A stretch of DNA of 22,188 nucleotides from the IMG/VR virus record IMGVR_UViG_3300046501_000355, positions 1 through 22,188 of that record; one strand, 5' to 3'. Positions 14,683-21,107 of this stretch are shown one piece after another. The first letter of the stretch is position 1, and each line of letters begins with the position of its first letter. The notes below the pieces were generated by a model. That model made no database searches and was not told the DNA's origin. It saw only the letters and a list, made by a program, of their open reading frames with translations. The stretch is from a virus. The translations under genes and the position numbers were made by a program.

Positions 14683-15360
14683 ATGAATAGAGATACTATT
14701 GGTCAGCGCATACGTGCGCTTAGACGCGCTAAAAAATTAACTCAAGTGCAATTGGCGAAGATTGCAGGTGTTAGTTCGCCCGCTGTAACAGAATGGGAGA
14801 AAGACAGCTATTTACCCAAAGCGGGATCATTAGAAGCAATGGCGAATGCTTTTGGTGTTACAACTGAATATATATTGACTGGTAAAGGTGAAGTTCTAGC
14901 TCAAGAGTCTACAAATGTAGCTCCTGTTCAGGCCCGCATGGCTCCAGTTCTTTCATGGGTTCAAGCTGGTAATTTTACCAATGTTGAGTCAGTCGATATG
15001 TCTCAGGTAACAGAGTGGCTCCCTCTTCCTGATGAATGTACCAACTGTTTTTATTTAAAAGTTCAAGGCGTTAGTAATCAACCAGACTTTCTAGAGGGCG
15101 ATTATATTCTTGTTGACCCAGATGTTTACTATAGTGATATGCAATCTGGCGATATGATTGTGGTTCGGAAATTTGAAGATGCCACTTTTAAAAAACTTGT
15201 TATCGAGACAGATGGCTCTCGCTTTCTACAAGCTCTAAATCCTAAATTTGAACCAAATATCATTCCCTTGGATGAGCATTGTCATTTTGTAGGACAAGTA
15301 GTTGACTGCATGCGATATACATACAGAGCAAAAAGAAGATCCAAACCCAAACATTCTTAA
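14683..15360 (+). CDS. CI-like repressor (XRE helix-turn-helix plus S24 peptidase)
   Basis: The 225-residue protein has an N-terminal XRE domain (about 5-65; LTQVQLAKIAGVSSPAVTEWEKD) and a C-terminal LexA/CI-type S24 domain. The candidate self-cleavage bond is Ala95-Gly96 in SWVQAGNF. The nucleophile is Ser131 in VQGVSNQPDF, a variant of the usual GDSMxP with Val and Asn in place of Asp and Met, and the general base is Lys170 in DATFKKL. It should hold the prophage silent by binding both operator clusters and be inactivated by RecA-stimulated cleavage after DNA damage. The leader is very short and no good ribosome-binding site is seen. Confidence 0.88.
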   Translation: MNRDTIGQRIRALRRAKKLTQVQLAKIAGVSSPAVTEWEKDSYLPKAGSLEAMANAFGVTTEYILTGKGEVLAQESTNVAPVQARMAPVLSWVQAGNFTNVESVDMSQVTEWLPLPDECTNCFYLKVQGVSNQPDFLEGDYILVDPDVYYSDMQSGDMIVVRKFEDATFKKLVIETDGSRFLQALNPKFEPNIIPLDEHCHFVGQVVDCMRYTYRAKRRSKPKHS

Positions 15361-15373
15361 AAAAGAGAACATA

Positions 15374-15676
15374 ATGATCGCAACACTTAATAAATCCAAA
15401 ACTGCGCTAACGATTAATCGTCAAGAATTTAAATTGGCTTTGGGCAAAATTGGCGCAGGAATTGATAAACAAATAAACTCCCTTAAAAAAGCCAAGCAGA
15501 GCTATGACGCTGTGGAAATGGCACGTGAGGTCATTAGTGAAGCAAATATCTTTGAAGCTATTATTGAAGGCTTTAATGAGGCAGAAGGCACCAATCTAAA
15601 ACTGACTGATATAACCAATATTGAAGCGGCTCAAGAATGGATAGATGAATTTTTAGAAAAGTATTCAAGTATATAA
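15374..15676 (+). CDS. Hypothetical 100-aa protein cotranscribed with cI
   Basis: ATG 15374 has AAAGAGAA just upstream and lies 13 bases after the cI stop, so it is probably expressed from the same lysogenic transcript. The protein has a basic N-terminal half (LNKSKTALTINRQEFKLALGKIGAGIDKQINSLKKAKQ) and an acidic, helical C-terminal half ending EAAQEWIDEFLEKYSSI. No membrane segment or known motif. Being expressed in lysogens it could act in immunity or exclusion, but nothing in the sequence shows this. Confidence 0.6.
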   Translation: MIATLNKSKTALTINRQEFKLALGKIGAGIDKQINSLKKAKQSYDAVEMAREVISEANIFEAIIEGFNEAEGTNLKLTDITNIEAAQEWIDEFLEKYSSI

Positions 15677-15773
15677 ACAGCACAAATCAACTTTGTAGGC
15701 TAGATAATAAAGCTGTGACCCGACACGATTCTATAGAAATAAGTGGAAGAGTTAAAATTTAAGCCACTAAAGT

Positions 15774-15792
15774 GCAACTAAAATTTAGTTGC
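15774..15792. promoter_or_regulatory. Palindrome upstream of hicA (probable HicB operator)
   Basis: GCAACTAAA-A-TTTAGTTGC is a perfect nine-base inverted repeat ending 28 bases before the hicA start. A possible -10 TAAAAT (15779-15784) lies inside it. HicB antitoxins with ribbon-helix-helix domains repress their own operon by binding such palindromes. The 144-base gap 15677-15820 holds no gene. The repeat is AT-rich with T's after it, so a weak terminator for the upstream gene is an alternative reading. Confidence 0.5.
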
Positions 15793-15820
15793 AATATTTT
15801 TTAAATACAAGGAAAATAAT

Positions 15821-16084
15821 GTGACCAAAGCAGAGAAATTATTAGAACGATTTTTCACTAATCCTCCACCTAAAAACTTTAAGTGGAATGATTTCGTTAC
15901 AATGATGGAACGCTTAGGTTTCACTCTAGTATTTAATGGAAGAGGTAGCTCCCATTGCATATTCTACAAAGATAATCCAAAGATCGTACTTAACTTCTTA
16001 AAACCTCATCCAAATGATGAGCTAAAAGTTATTTATGTCAAGAAGGCAAGAGAGTTCCTTAAAGAGCATGGGATTGGAGTATAA
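15821..16084 (+). CDS. hicA: HicA toxin (mRNA interferase)
   Basis: The 87-residue protein has the HicA dsRNA-binding-like fold signatures: KNFKWNDFVTMMERLGF, the catalytic GSSH (42-45, His45) and KPHPNDELKVIYVKKAREFL in the C-terminal half. HicA cleaves mRNA, including tmRNA, and stops growth unless bound by HicB. Compared with compact HicA proteins it is slightly long. It starts with GTG, preceded by AAGGA seven bases away; the weak start codon may keep toxin levels low. The order toxin then antitoxin is the normal one for hicAB. Confidence 0.85.
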   Translation: MTKAEKLLERFFTNPPPKNFKWNDFVTMMERLGFTLVFNGRGSSHCIFYKDNPKIVLNFLKPHPNDELKVIYVKKAREFLKEHGIGV

Positions 16085-16085
16085 A

Positions 16086-16538
16086 ATGAAAGAAACTTTT
16101 AAATACAAGGGCTTTGAAGGCTCCATGGAATTTAGTTCAGAAGATGAATGCTTGGTAGGTGAGGTCTTATTTATACGCTCCAAGATTATCTATATTGGTG
16201 AAACTTATAGTGAGTTAAAACAATCTTTTGAAGAGGCTGTTGATGCTTATATTCTCCATTGTGAAGCAAACAATATTAAGCCAGAGAAGCCCTGTAGTGG
16301 AACCTTTAATGTAAGAGTTGGCACTCATCTTCATCAATCGGCTATTAAGCTTGCATATCAAAATAACATCTCGCTTAATGAAGTAGTGATACGAGCTTTA
16401 GAGCACTTCCTAGCAACTGACCATACAGAAAGTAGCAATTTTACAGTTAATTTAAAAAATAGCCCAGTCAATATTATGAATATCTCTCAAAAAAATATAC
16501 TTTTACCTAAAAAACGTAGTTCAGAATATTTTAATTAA
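16086..16538 (+). CDS. hicB: HicB antitoxin
   Basis: The start ATG 16086 lies one base after the hicA stop with TTGGAG seven bases upstream, giving 150 residues. The N-terminal domain (about 1-65; KYKGFEGSMEFSSEDECLVGEVLFI, then YIGETYSELKQSFEEAVDAYI) is the partly degenerate RNase H-like fold that binds HicA. Residues about 72-110 (GTFNVRVGTHLHQSAIKLAYQNNISLNEVVIRALEHFL) form a ribbon-helix-helix DNA-binding domain. A polar C-terminal extension of about 40 residues is AT-rich and unlike either domain. It neutralises HicA and should repress the operon at the palindrome upstream. Confidence 0.85.
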   Translation: MKETFKYKGFEGSMEFSSEDECLVGEVLFIRSKIIYIGETYSELKQSFEEAVDAYILHCEANNIKPEKPCSGTFNVRVGTHLHQSAIKLAYQNNISLNEVVIRALEHFLATDHTESSNFTVNLKNSPVNIMNISQKNILLPKKRSSEYFN

Positions 16539-16562
16539 TTTTTAAAGCCATAAGGATAATCA

Positions 16563-17015
16563 ATGAGTAATTCTAGAGATAAAAAAACAAATCTAGCATT
16601 AAGTATTTTATGTGACTCAATAGATGGCTCTGAAGACAATATTGAGTTTCCAATCACACTAGTTGTTGCTGGACAACTCATTACAGGACTAATTATTAGT
16701 GAAAAAAGCTTTTATAATTTAGAGTCAAATCTGGCACTTAAGCCAATTTATGAATTGATTTCTAAAGAAAGATCTGAATATTTTAATATTAATGGTTCTT
16801 TTAAAAATGAAAATATAACCGATGAAGAGATTGATAAAATTCCAGATACTCTTTGGCAAAGATTTTTGTATTTAAAAGATGCAAGATATATGACTGGGAA
16901 TACTTTTGTTCCCAGTGAAAATAATCAAGGGTCTGCAATACAAGTTAGAGTATCAGATATTGTTGCTTTTAACTTTGGGACATTTACTACCACCAAGAAC
17001 GACGATGATTCTTAG
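16563..17015 (+). CDS. GvpU-like protein in the hicAB cassette
   Basis: The 150-residue protein resembles the gas-vesicle accessory protein GvpU family: a beta segment FPITLVVAGQLITGLIISEKSFYNL (about 29-53), a polar helical middle, then FLYLKDARYMTGN (about 101-113) and a final VRVSDIVAFNFGTF (about 128-141). No other gas-vesicle gene is present, so a role in flotation is very unlikely. It starts 24 bases after hicB with AAGGA close by, before a terminator, so it is probably cotranscribed with hicAB. Base composition is as AT-rich as hicB and higher in AT than the structural genes, consistent with an acquired accessory cassette. Function unknown. Confidence 0.55.
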   Translation: MSNSRDKKTNLALSILCDSIDGSEDNIEFPITLVVAGQLITGLIISEKSFYNLESNLALKPIYELISKERSEYFNINGSFKNENITDEEIDKIPDTLWQRFLYLKDARYMTGNTFVPSENNQGSAIQVRVSDIVAFNFGTFTTTKNDDDS

Positions 17016-17123
17016 TATTCAGTTCCGCAACTCCTTTTCTTATGGCTATCTTTAGCTTAAGACATGTGTCTATGGTGACTAGCGTAATTTGAATATTATC
17101 TTTTGATATAGCAGACTCCATCC

Positions 17124-17150
17124 AACCCACCACCACGGTGGGTTTTCTTT
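17124..17150 (+). terminator. Terminator after the GvpU-like gene
   Basis: AACCCACC (17124-17131) pairs with GGTGGGTT (17137-17144) around the five-base loop ACCAC, followed by TTCTTTT. It closes the rightward cI-hicAB-GvpU transcript ahead of the next promoter. Bases 17016-17123 before it hold no recognisable gene or signal. Confidence 0.8.
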
Positions 17151-17171
17151 TGTCTAGTAATTCATAAAAAT

Positions 17172-17242
17172 TAAGTTATCTTAAAATTAATTTAAGAATT
17201 CTTATATTTTCACTTGACTCAAAAACTAAGTTTTCTTATATT
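17172..17242 (+). promoter_or_regulatory. Second operator cluster and early promoter (OL/PL-like)
   Basis: Three operator copies lie at 17172-17183 (TAAGTTATCTTA, the exact reverse complement of the cI-proximal operator), 17193-17204 (TAAGAATTCTTA, a perfect palindrome) and 17227-17238 (TAAGTTTTCTTA). The promoter reads TTGACT (17214-17219), 17 bases, TATATT (17237-17242), so the third operator covers its spacer and -10. A repressor bound here would silence the + strand recombination operon in the lysogen. Loops between this cluster and the central one, 2.5 kb away, are possible as in lambda. Confidence 0.8.
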
Positions 17243-17259
17243 TATCTCGTAGACAACAA

Positions 17260-17304
17260 AAATCCCCGAAACTTTGGACGGAGACGGGGATTTGCAAACT
17301 TTGC
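17260..17304 (+). promoter_or_regulatory. Structured leader of the early + strand operon
   Basis: AAATCCCCG (17260-17268) and CGGGGATTT (17285-17293) form a nine-base stem with a 16-base loop, directly followed by a second small hairpin GCAAA-C-TTTGC (17294-17304). The octamer AAACTTTG occurs twice, once in the loop (17269-17276) and once in the second hairpin (17296-17303). The structure begins about ten bases after the predicted start point and ends ten bases before the first ATG. It has no U-tract, so it is not a simple terminator. It may be an antitermination or translation-control element. Confidence 0.55.
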
Positions 17305-17314
17305 GAGGTCAATT

Positions 17315-17755
17315 ATGAACTTAAATACAATTCCTTTCAACCACATCAAAGTGACAGGCTTCACAGCTCTGTTTTTGATTGCTGGTTTATCTTCTTGTGA
17401 ATATAAAACTGCACAATCAGGCTTATCTTCTAATTCCTACACTTTTACGCCACAAACACAGCCGAGTGATTACGGCGTTCAAACTGCAAAAATCACAGGT
17501 AAAACCTCTGGTGTTGCTGTTATCAAACTTGATGACTTTCGTGTAAACGTTAGTTTTGACTTTGAAACACATCCTGACAGCTTCGGAGTACCTGGTTCAG
17601 AATTTACAGCCGTTGATGTAACCCAGCTCACAATTAACGAGATTACCGATATAAACGGGAAATCTTACAGTGATTTCACTGATTACAACGATCACCGCAA
17701 TATCAATGCCCTACTTAAAGGCTTCATCGAACGTAATAAGTTGGTGGAGGCTTGA
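17315..17755 (+). CDS. Putative phage lipoprotein, first early gene
   Basis: The 146-residue protein has an N-terminal hydrophobic stretch VTGFTALFLIAGLSSC with a lipobox LSSC (Cys28) typical of lipoprotein signal peptides, preceded by a rather long polar n-region. The mature part is beta-rich and acidic (VAVIKLDDFRVNVSFDFETHPDSFG and following) and ends in a helix FIERNKLVEA. If processed it would be attached to a membrane on the periplasmic side. It is the first gene after the OL/PL-like promoter, so made early after infection or induction. I do not recognise its family; the lipobox is seen, export is inferred. Confidence 0.6.
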   Translation: MNLNTIPFNHIKVTGFTALFLIAGLSSCEYKTAQSGLSSNSYTFTPQTQPSDYGVQTAKITGKTSGVAVIKLDDFRVNVSFDFETHPDSFGVPGSEFTAVDVTQLTINEITDINGKSYSDFTDYNDHRNINALLKGFIERNKLVEA

Positions 17756-17757
17756 TC

Positions 17758-18123
17758 ATGAAAAAGACCTTTACTACACCATTTCGCCAATTCCTTTTTA
17801 AAGACCAAGAAGGCTTTTATCACGTACGCCTTGGACCAAAAATTTACATGGCCAAGTTGTCTTTAGATTTTACGCCAGACTTTGATAAAGAGTTTGCTGG
17901 TGGAAAAAGAGCTCAACCATTCAATTGGTACAACGTATTTGTAAAAGATTCTCCAGAGAGTGAACCACGACCGATTACCACGGAAGAATTATCACAAAAA
18001 TGGTTCAAGCCTGAATTTAAAGGTGGCGTTAATTATCAACGCTCTATTGAGCAAAGTAATCGTACTCAACCCCAACGATACAGCGCAGAGCAACGTATCG
18101 CTTACAAAAACTCTCGTTATTAA
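17758..18123 (+). CDS. Hypothetical early protein
   Basis: ATG 17758, with GGAGG seven bases upstream, gives 121 residues. The first 60 residues (MKKTFTTPFRQFLFKDQEGFYHVRLGPKIYMAKLSLDF) are a beta-rich basic domain. The C-terminal 60 are polar, with GGVNYQRSIEQSNRTQPQRY. It starts two bases after the lipoprotein gene stop and is followed closely by the ERF gene. Small partners of annealing proteins are commonly encoded here, but no motif shows this. Confidence 0.65.
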   Translation: MKKTFTTPFRQFLFKDQEGFYHVRLGPKIYMAKLSLDFTPDFDKEFAGGKRAQPFNWYNVFVKDSPESEPRPITTEELSQKWFKPEFKGGVNYQRSIEQSNRTQPQRYSAEQRIAYKNSRY

Positions 18124-18135
18124 TTGGGTGACATC

Positions 18136-18840
18136 ATGACTAATCAAAACAATGCATTACATAAAATTCAGCAAGAATTGAAAGCTCCAAAAAACAAAAC
18201 CAATGATTTTGGAAAATATAAATACCGTAACTGCGAAGATATCCTTGAGGCAGTTAAACCACATCTAAATGAATTAGGTGCAACACTGGTCCTTACTGAC
18301 GAAGTTCAACAAGTTGGCTCAGTTGTCGTTATTACAGCAAAGGCGGTCTTTACGGATGCTAACGGCAAAGAGATTACTGTAACGGCTCATGCTGGCGTGG
18401 ACGTTAATAAGAAAGGTATGGATGTTGCTCAAACATTTGGTGCATCAAGCTCTTACGCTCGTAAATACGCTTTAAATGGTTTGTTCCTTATTGATGATAC
18501 TAAGGACTATGACACTAATGAATATCATCAACAAATGGACCAAGCATCTAAAAATCAAAACAACCGTAATACGGGCAATCAAGGTCAGCAAGCTAATCAG
18601 AGCTCGCATGCAAACACTGCCAATAACACTCAGTCATTAGCTCAACGTTATACAAATGCCCTTAATAGCATCAAGAATGCCAAATATCCATCTACCCTGG
18701 ATAAAGCCATTGCAACTTTTGCAAATTCTCAATATGCAGCTGGGATCGTGAACGCATGTCGTGCACGTGCAGATCAAATGGGATGGGCAGTTAATTCACT
18801 TCCTCAGCAAAAAAACCAAACTCAACAACTCCACCATTAA
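18136..18840 (+). CDS. ERF-family single-strand annealing protein
   Basis: The 234-residue protein has a clear ERF domain: LHKIQQELKAPKNKTNDFGKYKYRNCEDILEAVKPHL, then VDVNKKGMDVAQTFGASSSYARKYALNGLFLIDD. ERF proteins anneal complementary single strands, replacing RecA or Red-beta in phage recombination, and help circularise or repair phage DNA. A Gln/Asn-rich linker (about 135-165) leads to a C-terminal helical unit (TNALNSIKNAKYPSTLDKAIATF) that resembles the repeats of the next gene's product. ATG 18136 is used instead of the TTG at 18124. The operon position matches that of lambda red genes. Confidence 0.85.
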   Translation: MTNQNNALHKIQQELKAPKNKTNDFGKYKYRNCEDILEAVKPHLNELGATLVLTDEVQQVGSVVVITAKAVFTDANGKEITVTAHAGVDVNKKGMDVAQTFGASSSYARKYALNGLFLIDDTKDYDTNEYHQQMDQASKNQNNRNTGNQGQQANQSSHANTANNTQSLAQRYTNALNSIKNAKYPSTLDKAIATFANSQYAAGIVNACRARADQMGWAVNSLPQQKNQTQQLHH

Positions 18841-18859
18841 TTAAAGGCAGGAACTAAAC

Positions 18860-20323
18860 ATGACTAATTTAATTTCAAATCAAGAAGCCTTTAATGCTTT
18901 GATGTCCGGCAAAATTATTCTTTGCCGTCACATCGATGGTGAGTTTGATACGCTGGATCAATTCCCAGCTACAGTATTTTCATTGTCTGGCTATGAGTAT
19001 TGTATTCAACTGCCAAAAATTGAATTGGCTGGAATTACTTTTACTCAACCTCTTACGCTTGATGATGTTAAACCAGATCAAGACATTTACCTTGTTGAGC
19101 CAACTGGCAGTATTTATTGGTACAAATTCAATGAAAACTCAGCTCTTAAATCAGCAATTACAAATGGTTTTGCTCAAGCTGATATCGAAAATGCTCGACT
19201 CCAGTTAAAAGCATTTTGTGCTGCCGTTGGCCGTAATGTAGATACAAGCGAAGCACTTGTCGTACCGATCGGTGGCGCAGACAAACAAAAGGGCTCTAAG
19301 AAAAAAACCACTAAAGCTGCATCTCAAAAACAAGTAGAGGAAATTAAAGCTGAGGATCCATCTCATACAGAAGTTTACATACCCTCTTCTAATGATGAAA
19401 TAGCTAAAGCTCAAGCCTCAAACAATTTTCAACACCAAGTTTTACTAGATGCTTTGAAAATTGCAAATACAGAACAAGAAGTAGAAAACGTTTGTTCAGG
19501 TCTTGAAAAAGAAGGCTTTACACAAGAGCAATTGGATGAAATTGAGATTGCTAAACAAGCTCGATTGACTGAGCTGGATTTTATCGAAATGGATGCAGCT
19601 GATACAGCAAGTGAGCAAGTATTTTCTGTTTTATACGACTCATTCATTGGTGAGATTGAATCGTGCACTTCAGATGAAGAACTACAAGCGGTTAAGCGGA
19701 AAATTGGTGCAAATGGGCATTTAGAAGATCAAGAACGTGACTATTTAATAAAAGTTATTCAAGAGACAACTTTCAGCGATAAACCGACATCGGCACCCAA
19801 AGCAGTCCTAATAAGTCTAATTGATCAGGCCAACACACTAGATGAGTTAGCCAAAGTTAATGACACTGTTTTAGCAAGCTCAAAAAATCTTACTTCTGAA
19901 GATTTAAGTGAATTGAAAATTCAGAGCGAGCAACGCAAAGAACAACTTTCACAGCTTGATTTAATTGATTCTGATCCAGATTACCCTTCGTTCGCACACT
20001 CTGAAGAACTAGTAGACGAATTAGCATTTGATATAGATATGGCTGGGAACGCTGAAGAAGTTAATGCGATCTTCGACCGCACGCGTCTGTGGACAGAAGC
20101 ACAACGAAAACCATTACTAGATGCTTCATATAAACGCCTTAATGAGTTAAAAGGCAGACCACTGATTGAGCGCATCCATGCAGCACAAAACATAGATATT
20201 TTACGCGCGTTATTTGCCGAGATCCGTCTGCTTGAAAATGGAACCTTAAAGTATGACGCAATGACGGCATATAAAAACCGTGAAGCTCAATTACCTGGTG
20301 CACCTTTGGAGATTGGCCAATGA
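18860..20323 (+). CDS. Helical-repeat protein adjacent to ERF
   Basis: The 487-residue protein has an N-terminal globular domain (about 1-138), a basic linker (KQKGSKKKTTKAASQK, about 142-157) and then about five divergent copies of a 45-residue helical unit at roughly 195-239, 261-302, 317-364, 384-430 and 435-478. The unit reads L-x2-I-x2-A-x-T-x2-EL-x2-V, a break, then a longer charged helix ending in R-x-EL; for instance LISLIDQANTLDELAKV and LLDALKIANTEQEVENV. The ERF protein ends in a similar unit, suggesting physical or evolutionary linkage. AGGA lies eight bases before the ATG. No enzyme motif is visible; I infer a DNA recombination accessory role. Confidence 0.65.
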   Translation: MTNLISNQEAFNALMSGKIILCRHIDGEFDTLDQFPATVFSLSGYEYCIQLPKIELAGITFTQPLTLDDVKPDQDIYLVEPTGSIYWYKFNENSALKSAITNGFAQADIENARLQLKAFCAAVGRNVDTSEALVVPIGGADKQKGSKKKTTKAASQKQVEEIKAEDPSHTEVYIPSSNDEIAKAQASNNFQHQVLLDALKIANTEQEVENVCSGLEKEGFTQEQLDEIEIAKQARLTELDFIEMDAADTASEQVFSVLYDSFIGEIESCTSDEELQAVKRKIGANGHLEDQERDYLIKVIQETTFSDKPTSAPKAVLISLIDQANTLDELAKVNDTVLASSKNLTSEDLSELKIQSEQRKEQLSQLDLIDSDPDYPSFAHSEELVDELAFDIDMAGNAEEVNAIFDRTRLWTEAQRKPLLDASYKRLNELKGRPLIERIHAAQNIDILRALFAEIRLLENGTLKYDAMTAYKNREAQLPGAPLEIGQ

Positions 20324-20463
20324 AATATCGTTACTCAACAATGACGCGCATCTTGCTTGTGATTGGCACTCATATGAACCACCAGTTCGACAATGTTAAT
20401 CCTTCTGAAATTGATGCTTGCTTAGTGAATGTAAAGTTTAAAGAAGCCACATGGAGAAAGTGA
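20320..20463 (+). CDS. Small 47-aa ORF in the early operon
   Basis: ATG 20320 overlaps the stop of the helical-repeat gene as ATGA and has GGAG eight bases upstream, so it is very likely translated. It encodes MKYRYSTMTRILLVIGTHMN followed by a polar second half ending FKEATWRK. Its stop lies two bases before the next start. No family recognised; it may be a small regulator or a translational bridge between the two larger genes. Confidence 0.6.
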   Translation: MKYRYSTMTRILLVIGTHMNHQFDNVNPSEIDACLVNVKFKEATWRK

Positions 20464-20465
20464 AA

Positions 20466-21107
20466 ATGAGTACTGCAGCTGAACTTAAAAAAGCCAATGA
20501 AATGACGAATTTCACTAAATATAAAGCAAAAGTTTATAGAGCTCTGGCAAACGATACTTATGGCTTAACAGTTTCGCAATTGGCGACTGTTTGCAAACTT
20601 AGTGCGAAAACGATTAAGCAAATATTGGCAGAACTTGATGTTGAGAAAAACGGCGATGTTTATTTATTAAAGATTAAACAGCCTATTCCCTCAATTCCCC
20701 AGTTTCTAATTTATGATAATTGGCTGTCAAAGAATATGGCCACGCTTCGCCAGGCTACAGCTCATCTCAGTAAAAATGATGTTAATGACATCATTGAGGT
20801 TGCAGGGAGAATAATTTGGGAAGCATCAAAAACCCAGACGGTGCCAACTTGGATTCTTACCTCCACCAAGCTGCCAGATGAGGGTGAAGAAATTTTGTTC
20901 TTGGATTCACATAACGTCATTCATGAAGGATCTTTAAACACTGACTATGTAGATGGACCTTATGGCGAAAATAATGAAGATCATGGCAGCTATCAAACTT
21001 TATGGACTTCAAACTCAAATGGTGAAGAGTATTTAGTAGAAGAAATTAAGTTTTGGATGGCTAGACCAAGTAATCCAAGTGCAAACGAACCGGGAGCCGA
21101 ACTGTGA
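20466..21107 (+). CDS. DUF551-like protein with N-terminal helix-turn-helix
   Basis: ATG 20466 has GGAG nine bases upstream (an ATG at 20451 is also in frame). Residues about 15-65 (VYRALANDTYGLTVSQLATVCKLSAKTIKQILAELDV) look like a winged-helix domain. Residues about 145-205 match DUF551: WILTSTKLPDEGEEILFLD with a closing EEIKFWMARPSNP. DUF551 is widespread in phages and has no known function. The joining of the two domains is unusual. The stop overlaps the next GTG start by four bases. Confidence 0.65.
   Translation: MSTAAELKKANEMTNFTKYKAKVYRALANDTYGLTVSQLATVCKLSAKTIKQILAELDVEKNGDVYLLKIKQPIPSIPQFLIYDNWLSKNMATLRQATAHLSKNDVNDIIEVAGRIIWEASKTQTVPTWILTSTKLPDEGEEILFLDSHNVIHEGSLNTDYVDGPYGENNEDHGSYQTLWTSNSNGEEYLVEEIKFWMARPSNPSANEPGAEL

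Noticed and set aside
16563-17015. Gas-vesicle formation by the GvpU-like protein
   Set aside because: No structural gas-vesicle gene is present in the window; only the family resemblance is kept.
19205-20193. Minus-strand frames inside the helical-repeat gene
   Set aside because: Antisense shadows of a repetitive, Leu/Glu-rich gene.
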